DNA of 64,000 bases from Lichenostomus cassidix. Taxonomy: Eukaryota; Chordata; Aves; Passeriformes; Meliphagidae. The notes beneath the pieces were generated by a model that saw only the letters and a list, made by a program, of their open reading frames with translations, did not search any database and had not been told where the DNA came from. The stretch spans positions 19,451,389 through 19,515,388 of the forward strand of contig CM039193.1 in assembly GCA_008360975.2 (NCBI GenBank). Reading direction: 5' to 3'. Below, one piece after another: positions 1-9,259 of the stretch. Position 1 is the stretch's first letter. Each line of letters opens with the position of its first letter. The translations under genes and the position numbers were made by a program.

Positions 1-337
1 TACTTTGGTGAAAATATTTTATTAAGATACTTCAGAAAATTTTGGAAAGGTGGGGTTTTTTTCTTACCCCTCCTTAGAAACAAGTAGAAGGTAATTTTTT
101 GTAGGATTTCAACTTTGTTCTCAATTAAAACTTGTTAATACCCAAGCAAGGTCATTGATCATCTCTAATAGACGCTTAGTGACTATTCTGGTCCTAAAGA
201 AATGAGTCTGACGGGAAACTGCCACAGAGATTATTTGCACAGGGCCATAGTGAATGAGTAGCAAAGCAAGATATGAAAGCCTGGTTTAGGAATTTGAAAT
301 CTTTACCTATTTTACTCTATTTCAAGGTAAGTTACAA

Positions 338-875
338 AGAATCATGGAATATTTGGGTTGGAAGGGACCTTAAAGCTCATTGCGTTCCACCCCCTGCCAT
401 GGGCAGGGACACCTCCCACTGTCCCAGGCTGCTCCAAGCCCTGTCCAGCCTGGCCTTGGACACTTCCAGGGATCCAGGGGCAGCCACAGCTTCTCTGGGC
501 ACCCTGTGCCAGGGCCTCACCACCCTCACAGGGAAGAATTTCTTCCCAATATCCCATCTAACCCTGCCCTCTGGCAGTGAGAAGCCATTCCGTTTCCTGT
601 CCTTCCATCCCTTGTCCCGAGTCTCTCTCCAGCTCCTCTGGAGCCCCTTTAGGCACTGGCAGGGGCTCTGAGGTCTCCCTGGAGCCTTGTGTTCTCCAGG
701 GGAACACCCCCAGCTCTCCCAGCCTGGCTCCAGAGCAGAGGGGCTCCCAGCCCTGTGATAAACTTAGTGACCTCTGGATTTATTCCAAGAGGTCCATGTC
801 TTTGCCATGCTGCTGTGCTGCTATGTACAGGCCTGGCTGCTGTCTCTAGGTGGAGTGGAGTACTCCAGGGATGGT
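338..875 (-). repeat. CR1 LINE, 3'-end fragment (long, about 540 bp)
   Basis: On the + strand this reads as the reverse complement of the CR1 3' region. It opens with the end-proximal block (ATCATGGAATATTTGGGTTGG, then AAGGGACCTTAAAGCTCATT) and passes through the CCTGCCATGGGCAGGGACAC and CTGTGCCAGGGCCTCACC blocks. It continues past the CAGCCTGGCTCCAGAGCAGA block to a GGTCCATGTCTTTGCCATGCTG-like block and ends near GTACTCCAGG. This is the longest CR1 copy here and is truncated at its 5' end, as is usual for the family. The open frames across it (for example 577-849) lie in 3' non-coding CR1 sequence and should not be annotated as proteins. The left boundary is clear; the right boundary is approximate. 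Confidence 0.93.
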
Positions 876-3192
876 AAGTTACCTCAGAGATATATGGATT
901 GGGGCTGGTTTAAATGCAGACATGCATTCCTGGGCATTGGTTTCCAATGAAAAGTCATACTGAATATGTATACACTGAAAATATACTGAAAAGTCATACT
1001 GAACATGTGTTGTAAAGAGCAAGAATGGGTTGAGGCACATGCTCCTCTAAAACACGAGGAGGCCCAGGGCACACTTATTTTTCTGCATAGATGAGGAGGA
1101 ATTTATATTAAACAAGAGCCATCTAAATAATCTCATTGCTGAAAGATGTTACTGAGGGGAGTTAGGTTTCCTTCAGCCTGGGAGGAGATCAGAGCAGTGC
1201 AGAACACAATTCAGCACTTCCAGCTCTGGTTGAGGCAGGTTAATTGTGCCTTGGGATGTTGGCCAACCCATCTGATTAGTGAGTTACTTATTTATTCAAC
1301 ACTTATTTCTAAAAATCCCAGGCAGATTAAAATTTGGCAAACACTAGGCTGCTGGAGTGAGTGATGCAGAGAATCATAAATGGAGCAAAATTAATCCAAC
1401 TTCCGCTTGGAAACTTTGTAAATATGCATATTAAATCATGCTTGAATCACAATGAATATAAAAAGTAAATGTTCACCAAAACACAGCGCTCATTTACAAC
1501 CTATGTTCCCCATAAATCCAGAGTTTACAAGGTATGTAAAACTTACAGAGGCCTGCCTCCACAGTAAATCAAAAGCATGAGAATTTGTTGTATGCCAGTA
1601 GCCACTTCATACTTCTCTGCAGGATGTTTTGCTAAAAGAAATCCACCGAGAGAATCTGCACTGTTGGGCAGGATGGAGACCCTGCCCCCAAAAAAAAGAA
1701 AGAAGAAAAATTTCTGAAGAATGGTCTCTTAGATTTCTATTTTTGTATGTAAACTTTTGTATTTGTACATTCTTATAACTTAAAGTCTCAAGGGGTTCTT
1801 GTTTTTAAACATTTTTAAGACCTCCTGGGCTGAGAGCCAGGATGTCAGCTTTTACCTTAATTATTTTTTAAGTGTTAAAAACAAATAAAAACACCTTCAT
1901 CAATGCTGAAAACAGCCAGAATATAAATGCTTAGGTGGGTTGTATTAGCCTGGGAAAATGTCCTCAGTTTTTGCAGAATGTTCTCGCCTGCAAAGAATGA
2001 AAATGTTACATAAATATATAAATAAAGGGCAGGGTGGTCTGTCTTGTGAAGATATGTTGACTGCATTGTACCCTTTAAAAATAATAAACACCTACATGCT
2101 TTGTGTGATTTGATTTGTTACTTCTGCTCTGTTCTACTTGGTTTTACCCTTAGCTTCAAGTAGCTCCTCTGTGCAATTAATCCCACTTTGATAGTTGTCT
2201 GGATTGGTTTTATTTTGTGGGTGTGTTTTGTTTGGAGGTATTTTGTGGGGGAAGGATGGGTTGGGTTTTGGGGTTCTTTCTGTGTGTGTGTGTGTATGTG
2301 TGATGTGGTTGGTTTTATGGGATTGTTTTAGTTTTTTGCTTGTTTGTTCTTTTTGGGGGGGTTGGTTTTTCTGTGAGTGGATCTTTTTCTCTTTGTTTGG
2401 TTGTTGTGCATTTTTTATGGTTTATTTTTTTGATGTGTGTGTGAAATGCCTCGGAGACAAAGTTACTTACTTAAAGCAAAGATTTCTATTGGTGATACTG
2501 AGACAGAATCACTGGTGTTGTCATTGCAAGAGTGTTATGGTACCCTTCAGAGTCCTTTTTACTGTCACCATTTTTCTTCTTCCAGGCGCAGAAAGATAAA
2601 TACCACCAGCTAAGAGATTTAAACCAAGTATTGAAAGTAACATGACCATTCTTTCTTTGAAGCCAGGGCTTTTCGGGCTGGACTTGACTTTTTACCAAGT
2701 TCAATGCTTTTACTGGAGGGGGAAAGTGCTCTTCTGTGCTTTCCTACCTTGGGTTAAAACGTAATTTTAAATTTAGAGCCCCTTTTCCTCTAGATGCACC
2801 AGTCAGGTGCCTTTTTATTATTATTTTTTTTAATTACATCTGAGTATAGAACATACTCCGGGAATAACAAGGGACCTTTCTTTCTCCAAGAGACTGGTGT
2901 TGCTAATGGCATAAACTGTTCTCCTTCCAGAAACATAGGCAAGCCAAGGGCAGGTGTGGAAATGTTGGAGTGAGGAGACAGGCAGGAACTAGGCTGGAAA
3001 AAGCACAGAGGCTGAGATAGTGGCTAGCTTTAAGTACAATGTGCTTTATACCTGCTCATTCTCCTTCTCCTTTTAAATGAAAACAGATTCTTGTTTGCAA
3101 TGTTATTTATTTCAAGATTTCTAATACTCTTATGTTAAACACCATAAGGACAGTTCAGATAAGTTTATATTGCAATCAGAAGTTTGACCAGC
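876..3192. other. Unique AT-rich DNA, no gene seen
   Basis: I see no recognisable coding exon or transposon in this stretch. It contains a short A-rich run near 1689-1710 and a pronounced G+T-rich block from about 2200 to 2450, described separately. Open frames here are short or arise from the G+T bias. Confidence 0.5.
2200..2450 (+). repeat. G+T-rich strand-asymmetric tract with a (TG)n microsatellite
   Basis: For about 250 bases the + strand is almost entirely G and T, with many TTTTGTGGG, GGGGTT and TTTGTTTGG-like words. A (TG)n run lies at about 2279-2302, interrupted by one TA. The open frame at 2195-2599 encodes a Phe/Cys/Val/Gly/Trp-rich product because of this bias, and I do not consider it a gene. 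Similar tracts recur elsewhere in the window. Confidence 0.8.
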
Positions 3193-3318
3193 GTAGAATG
3201 GTTTGTTTGGAAAGGACCTTAAAGCTCATCTTGCTCTACCCCCTGCCAAGGACAGGGACACCTTCCACTGTCCCACGTTGCTCCAAGCCCCATCCAACCT
3301 GGCCTCGGACACTTGATG
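3193..3318 (-). repeat. CR1 LINE, short 3'-end fragment
   Basis: It reads TAGAATGGTTTGTTTGGAAA, then the GGACCTTAAAGCTCATCTTG and CCAAGGACAGGGACACCTTC blocks, and ends after CAACCTGGCCTCGGACACTT. This matches the last roughly 125 bases of CR1 in reverse orientation. It stops about 140 bases before the LTR at 3461, so the two insertions are independent. Confidence 0.88.
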
Positions 3319-3454
3319 TTTGACTCTCAAACTCCGCAGTCTCTCAGGGTCTGTTTGCCTGCATAACTTCACGTATGTTGTGTCTGAAGCTGTTTTGTGT
3401 GGGGAAGATGAACCTCTGAGGAGCATTAAGCTCATGCTGTTGTGTGCATTAGTG

Positions 3455-3460
3455 CCAGGA
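3455..3460. repeat. Target-site duplication, left copy (CCAGGA)
   Basis: CCAGGA lies immediately before the LTR that starts at 3461 and is repeated exactly at 3729-3734 right after the LTR. Six-base duplications are typical of ERVK-like and alpharetrovirus-like integrases. Confidence 0.92.
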
Positions 3461-3521
3461 TGTCGCTGTTGAGCTGCTAGCAGAGTAAGAAGACCCAGGT
3501 TCAAAGTGGCATCAAGAAGAT

Positions 3522-3527
3522 TTTATT
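3522..3527 (-). terminator. Poly-A signal (AATAAA) of LTR copy 1
   Basis: AATAAA is read on the minus strand, only about 14 bases downstream of the TATA box. The same hexamer is kept in the other copies (complements of 18818-18823 and 43592-43597). The tight spacing implies that the signal lies near the cap site, with a short R region, as in some small avian and mammalian LTRs. Confidence 0.6.
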
Positions 3528-3540
3528 ATTTAATTCCATC

Positions 3541-3547
3541 TTATATA
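3541..3547 (-). promoter_or_regulatory. TATA box of LTR copy 1
   Basis: TATATAA is read on the minus strand inside the LTR, downstream of the CCAAT motif, as expected of a U3 promoter. It is conserved in copy 2 (complement of 18838-18844) but degraded in copy 3. Confidence 0.6.
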
Positions 3548-3728
3548 GACTTTTCAAAGGTCACCCAGATTGGTCAGTTCAAAGCCTCCCCCTAGGCCTG
3601 ACTGGCCAGGCCTGAACTGTCCACATACCGAGAAAATGTTTTTATAACATCCAAACTTTATCTTTGTTTATAAAACACAGAAAGAAGAGAGAGAAGGATT
3701 CTCACGGGAAAGGTCTGTGCTAGCCACA

Positions 3729-3734
3729 CCAGGA
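3729..3734. repeat. Target-site duplication, right copy (CCAGGA)
   Basis: This is an exact repeat of 3455-3460, directly following the CA terminus of the LTR. Confidence 0.92.
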
Positions 3735-4980
3735 GATGAGCTCAGAGGGTTTAGGAATCCAATCATTCTGCAGAAGAGGAAAACATATCATTTAGATGAG
3801 AATTAGGAACAGGGAGAAAGGTAACATACAGTTAAGTAAGGACCTGAATGGACTTGAAATATAGAGATGGCATTAAGATGGTCTTCTCTCTGGGTGTTTC
3901 CTTTGCCTCTATTTCTTATGTCTGAGGAGTTAAAGGAGGAGAGAACTTGTGTGGCCAGCATGTAAAAAGAATTAGGGTTTTTGCTGGAAATGCCTTTTGG
4001 GTACTTGCCCTGGGGAAGCCATGAATATCCTGAAGACTTCCCAGCTCACATTAGGCTGAAGTCTGCACACTCACTCAAGAGTTTGCTTCTAACCCAGCTC
4101 TGAGTTTGGCTCAGTACTGAGGCAAGGGGTGGGAAAAAGGTGCTGTCATCTTTACAAATTGCATACATTGATTTTAAGATTTTGTTTTCTCCCTGTAATA
4201 ACACTGTTCACCTCTCTTTCAGTTGCATGGAAAAAAAATCAAGTCTGTTGCTGACAGGCAGTTCTTACCCAGCAGTTCTCACCTGCTGGCAGAACTGGGT
4301 CTCGGGCAATCCCTGCCAGCCACATATTGCAAATAAACATTATGGATTTTAATAAGCAGTTCCACGTCCACATAAATCAGCTGTCTAGAAGTAACATTGC
4401 TGCTGCCACCCATCGGTTCACAGGAGATTCCAATCCACAAATATCCTTATCCTGCAAGGATCATGTCCCTAGTACACACTTTGCCAACATCACTAATTGG
4501 TGATGTGAAAGGAGGTTCTTGTGCATTGGTGATAAATAAATCATCTGCCATATAAAGCAGTCAGGTTCAATCTCAGAACCTGCTAACAAAAGAATAAATA
4601 AGTTCATCAGCCACTTTATAATATGAGATTTTCTAATGTCTAAGCCACTCTTTGAAGCTTTCCCTCTAATTGATTTTATTCTTCCCACGGTTGCAAAAAG
4701 TAATAGTTTTCCCGTGTTCCTTTCTGCCTTTAAATCACTTAATTTTTTTTTTCAGAACATCAGTTTCTTCCTCCTTATTTCTCAAGAAATAAGTCTGCAG
4801 TCAGTTTTCAGAAGTACAAAATAAATCATCTGTAAAAACAATACTACTAAGTATATGATAGATCACATTCAGGGGGAACAAAAGAAACCCAAATCCCACA
4901 CTGGCAACCCTGTTACTGATGGCAGAGTAATGTGTTTTGTCATCTGTGTGAGCTGAGTTGCTATGGTGGTTGTGAAGGGC
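3735..4980. other. Unique AT-rich DNA, no gene seen
   Basis: No transposon or coding exon is recognised. The short open frames (for example 4140-4352, 4461-4688, 4636-4824) have unremarkable composition and no family resemblance. Confidence 0.45.
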
Positions 4981-4982
4981 AA

Positions 4983-5280
4983 TCACAGAGTCCCAGAATG
5001 GTTTGGGTTCAGAGGAACCTTAAAGCTCATCCAGTGCAAGGCCCTGCCATGGGCAAGGACACCTTCCACTGTCCCAGACTGCTCCAAGCCCTGTCCAACC
5101 TGGCACTGAATACTTCCAGGGATCCAGGGGCAGCCACAGCTTCTCTGGGCACCCTGTGCCAGGGCCTCACCACCCTCACAGTGAACAACCTCTTCCAAAT
5201 ATTTAACCTAAATCTGTCATATTTTAAAACCATCTCCGCATTGTTCTAACACTATCTGCCCTGAAAAATAGGAGTCCCTC
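4983..5280 (-). repeat. CR1 LINE, 3'-end fragment
   Basis: It begins with the CR1 tail (TCACAGAGTCCCAGAATGG, reverse orientation) and continues through GCCATGGGCAAGGACACCTT, the CAGCCACAGCTTCTCTGGGC block and a diverged stretch around TCTTCCAAATATTTAACCTAA. It ends near the TTGTTCTAACACTATCTGCC block. It is about 300 bp, truncated at the 5' end. The frames at 4932-5249 and 5027-5233 are CR1-derived. Confidence 0.9.
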
Positions 5281-7739
5281 CTACCTGAGCTGAGCCCAAG
5301 CTGCATTCTTGCCTCTGACTGGCAAATCTCACTGCTCTGATTTCCAATACACTTAGAAAGTGAGCAGTGGCAAGTGGAACTTTGTGCAATCTCTGCCCAA
5401 GAGAGCAGGAGCAGCTGGATATTAGGAGAGAAGATCTGGGGGTTTCATTATGGTCAAAATCTGTTGTAGTCTCCTGCCTTTCCCAGTAACTAGGACCACA
5501 CAGTAAAGGAGAAGCACATGGCAGGGCTGTTTCTCTGGGCACTGGAGGCATTGCCAGGTTCCTCTTCAGCTCTGCAGGTCTCTCCAGGTCTGTCACACAT
5601 CTGCCCACCAAAAACAGCTGAGAGTTTATTCAGCTCATCCTTCTGAAGGCTTTAGGATCCTCTGGATTAGACTGGGGGTTGCCAGATAAGCAGTACAATA
5701 ACAGCAATAACAATCCAAGGGCATTTGTTAACTCTATATGCCCTTGGCTCAGCTTACAGTTGTGCAAAATGGAGATTTTGGTTTTAAATATCAACCTTCC
5801 CCATTCTCGAAGGAATTATGTGTACCTGGTAGCAAGAACATCAGGAATCTAGGTCTGTTTTTAAAAAATGCGTCTTTAACCAGTGATGGAGACAGTTCTG
5901 TCTTTGCTCAGTGGGTTATTTTCACCCTCTGTCTGTTTAAAGCCCTGGGTTACTGCAGACAAACCTGTAACTTCAGACTGTGCTGGCTGCTGTTAACAAA
6001 TTCAGTGTTTTCTTCTCGTGAGCTTTGTGGAGGGTGGTAGGTCAGCAGCCATGGGAAGTTCAGTAACAGCTGAAAGGCGACTGAGTGACTTCCACTCGAG
6101 TCAGTTCTCTCGTAGCATCCCTTCAGATCTTCTCCTCTGCGAAGATGTACAACAGAACTGAACTCTGAGTAACGATGGTGCAGGTTGTCCAACGTCTTCT
6201 AAAATATGGGTGTAAATTAAATGCAGATACTATCTTTAAAAACAGCTAACTCAGCTCTGGCAGCCTCCCAGGTGAACAGTTGACACTGGTGAATACAACA
6301 AACTCTCCCAGTGAACCTTTCCTACTCCCAGCTCCCAGAAAGGTGTGAGCCGTGCAGAAGGCTGATGTACAGATACAAGTATTAGAGCTCAGAGTACCTT
6401 CCTTTGTGTGTTAGCTCAGAATTTGATTCAAACCAGGCTTTCTGTGATCTACTATTGCATCTTCTTTTAATAGAACTAGCCTTTGAGATTAGGAAGATTG
6501 AGATTAGGCAGCCTAGTGCTGCCTGCTGAGCGGTGTCTGAAGGGTGTCTGCATCAGGGGGTTAAATGAAAGTGATGGCACTGCCCTTCAACTCAGTCATG
6601 TGAGGCTCCTGTCAGTTGTGAGCCCTCTAATTTCATTACTCAGCAAGCTGCTGAAATTGATTTTGGTTCTCCAGCTGTTAGCAAGGGTAAAATTACATTT
6701 TTACTAGATTTCTGGCTTTCAGCAAATTAACTTGAAGCCAATCAGGATTCTTCAGGGAGTATAGGAAGGAGAACAATTAGCCAAGCCATAAAAATCTAAC
6801 TTAAAAAAAGCTACCAAATACAAGGTCAGTTCTCTCTTTAAAAGTTTTATATCGGTATAGTTCTACTTACATAAATTACTGGTGCAAACAAATATAGAAA
6901 AATCTTTGTTCCCTTTCTGCAGCACGAATTTTAATATATTTTCTCTAATTACTAGGAAGATTTTGCTTTGAGCTCTTATTAGGTTAACATTGCTGTAACC
7001 ACTCACAAAATCACTTCCAGATGATGCTCATGGACATTCTTGCTTCAGAAAGGGATGTGCTTGAGCATCAAAACCAGTTTGGGACCTTCTTATACAGAAA
7101 CTGCAGACCAAATCCCCCTGACTGGTACTGAGCCTTTTGTTGGATAGAGATATCCACAGTCAGTCCCTGTTTAGCATTTGGGATAGTTGTAACTGAACAC
7201 TTTAGTTGTGCAAGGAAATGCCTTTTTTAAAAAATAATTTGTCAGTATCTCTCCTTTTTTCCTCTCTTTGGTGGATAGTTTGTGAAGGAAAGCTCCTGCT
7301 GCTTTTTCTATCACAGTTTTTGACTCACCCTTTTTTCTCCCCATAGCCTTTACCACTTGGGTCATTTTACTGTCATGAGGTACATCAAGTGCCACCTTAT
7401 CCTTGTTTTCAATATCAAAACATCCCCGGAGTTGTCAGTATGTATTACTTTGCTTTCACTCCTTCATCTGCCTCCTCTGCTCAGCAGTATCTACCTTTAT
7501 CTTTTCCCTGAAACTCTTTTCCTCCCTCTTTTTGCTTTGGTTCTTCTTTGTTCTTCAGGGCATAGATGTGCCATTTAGTCTTGGCATCTTTTTGCAAGCT
7601 TATTTCTGCACATGTCCCCTTCTTTAGCTGTACTCTAGAAAAGAAGAAATCAAAAAGAATTTCATCAGCATCCCTGATGTAAAGTATATCCATGGGGGAA
7701 AATGTGTTTAACCCCATTTAAACAAATGGAATAAATTGT
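5281..7739. other. Unique DNA, no gene seen
   Basis: I recognise no repeat and no coding exon. The 119-codon minus-strand frame at 5252-5611 overlaps the end of a CR1 copy and shows no domain. The stretch at about 7740-7751 is a short (TA)n run leading into the GC-rich block that follows. Confidence 0.45.
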
Positions 7740-7789
7740 TTATATATATAGTAGGAGGTGGGTAGGTGGCACAGACCAGGGGAGGAAGG

Positions 7790-8470
7790 CAGCCTTCTCT
7801 TGGGAACCCGGGGCTGGAATTCCAAACCGGGAAGGCAGGTTTGGCTTTTCTCCGATGGGTAGCCCCACTTGAAGCCTGGGGGATGAGGCCAGTGTCGCCA
7901 AGGATGCTCCAGAAGCGCTCGGCAGCACTTGGCTCCTGGGTTGTGCAGGGCTGCGGGTAGCGTGTGGGGAGCACTCCTGGACAGAGTAAAGCACGAGTAA
8001 AGTAAAAGCAGTCACAGCGAAGCCGCGGGGAACCGCTGCTCTCCAGCCTTGTCGCGCGGGGCAGGAATTTCCCGGAAAACAGCAAAATCTCACCTGGCCG
8101 TGTTCAGCTTTTTATGCATCAACAGCAGCATCTTGTGGCTCCTCGGGTTATTGCGCACCCCGGGTGCTGCTTTTCCGTATCTCCCGCAAAGTTCTTTAAT
8201 CTTTTACAGGGATTCCCCAGTAATTCCCGCCCAGGGATGAGCGTGGGAAGCCCTCTGCCGCCCCCACCGCCACCCTTTGCGGGTTTTTAAGAGGAAGGTA
8301 GAGAGTACCGTGTTTCTCGGGTGCGGAGCGGGCGAGGCCTGAGCCCTCGGGGTGGCGTGTTGGGCCTCCTCGGTGTGCGTGTCCCCGCAGCGCAGGGCGG
8401 TGAGTCAGTGTGGCGTGAGGGGTGTTCCCTCGGTTCGGGGCCGTGTATCTCCCCTCAGTGTTGCGTGAGG
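7790..8470. promoter_or_regulatory. Candidate CpG island
   Basis: CpG dinucleotides, rare elsewhere in this window, become frequent here (for example AAGCGCTCGG near 7914, CGAAGCCGCGGGG near 8018, TCGCGCGGGG near 8051, GAGCGGGCGAGG near 8325). GC-box-like words occur: CCCGCCC near 8227, CCGCCCCC near 8258 and GGGCGG at about 8395. GGCG followed by GTGAGT around 8397-8405 resembles a strong + strand splice donor. This is what the 5' end of a vertebrate transcript would look like, but I cannot connect it to any coding exon. It could equally be a GC-rich regulatory element or an extension of the adjacent minisatellite. Confidence 0.45.
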
Positions 8471-9225
8471 GGTGTTCCCTCAGTGTGGGGCAATGTGTCG
8501 CCTCCTCAGCATGGAGTGTCCTCCGCAGCTTGGGGTAATGTGTTCTCCCTCAATGGGGCGTGCAGTGTCCCTTCCTCAGGGAGGATGTTCCCCTTCAGTG
8601 GAAGGCAGCATGTCCCCCCTCAGTGTGGCAAGGGGAGTTCCCCTCTTCCGTGTGGGGTGAGCCCCTCAGTAGAGGGCAGTGTATTGCCCCTCACTGCTGC
8701 ATGAGGGGTGTGTGTTCCCTCCTCAGCACGGGGGGACATGTTGTGTTCCCCTCAACATGGGCTGTTTCCTGCAGTAGAGGACACTGTGTGCCCTCTCAGT
8801 GTGGTGTGTTAGGTCTTCTCCTCAGTGCAGGGTGTCCCCTTAGTCCAGAAGAGTGTGTTCCTCCTCAGTGTGCCATCGTGGGTCCCCTCCTCAGGGTGAG
8901 GTGACTCCCTCAGTGGAAGGCAGTGCGTCTCCCCTCTGTCTCATGAGGGGTGTCCTCCTCAACCTGGGGTGATGTGTTCCCCCTCAGTGTGGGGCAGTGT
9001 CCCCTCCTCATCATGGGGTGAAGCATGGAGTGTTTCATGCAGTGGAGGGCACTGTGTCTGCCTGTGGTGTGGTGTGGTGTGTTGGGTCCCCTCAGTGCAG
9101 AATGTCCTCTCAGTCCAGGGCAGTGTCCCCCTCCTCAACATGGCGTGCTGGGTCCCCTCAGTGGAAGGAACATGTGTTTCCTTCCCCTCAGTGGAAGGAA
9201 AACTCCTCAGTGTGGAGTTTCCCCA
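8400..9225 (+). repeat. Degenerate GC-rich minisatellite with a possible higher-order period
   Basis: About 820 bases are built from diverged units around CCCCTCAGTGTGGGGCAGTG, TGTTCCCTCCTCAGCATGG and GTGAGGGGTGTTCCCT. Blocks recur at longer spacing. A GCRTGAGGGGTGT-like word starts at about 8413, 8463, 8699 and 8941, and a GCAGTRGAGGRCACTGTGT word at 8771 and 9039. A YAGTCCAGRRSAGTGT word occurs at 8841 and 9111. This suggests a composite unit of roughly 235-270 bases present about three times. The many overlapping open frames here (for example 8321-8704, 8560-8904, 8959-9306) follow from low stop-codon density in repeated GC-rich sequence and are not credible genes. Confidence 0.82.
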
Positions 9226-9259
9226 GGGCTTGTGCAGCAGCTGCACAGCACCCTGACTT

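Larger units (their letters stand above)
3461..3728 (-). mobile_element. Solo LTR of an avian endogenous retrovirus (copy 1)
   Basis: This 268-bp element starts TGTCGCTGTTGAG and ends GCTAGCCACA on the + strand, so it carries the TG...CA termini of an LTR. Two further copies in the window (18754-19014 and 43526-43789) align end to end with it. Read on the minus strand it has an LTR-like order: a CCAAT motif (GACCAATCTGGG), a TATA box (TATATAA, complement of 3541-3547) and a poly-A signal (AATAAA, complement of 3522-3527). The retroviral sense is therefore minus. No gag, pol, env, primer-binding site or second LTR lies beside it, so it is a solo LTR left by LTR-LTR recombination. An intact 6-bp duplication (CCAGGA) flanks it. 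The family name cannot be assigned without a repeat library. Confidence 0.92.

Noticed and set aside
273..849. Plus-strand frames of 132 and 90 codons
   Set aside because: They read through the 3' non-coding part of a reversed CR1 copy (338-875).
2195..2599. 134-codon hydrophobic frame resembling a membrane protein
   Set aside because: Its Phe/Gly/Val/Trp/Cys content is a direct result of the G+T-rich tract.
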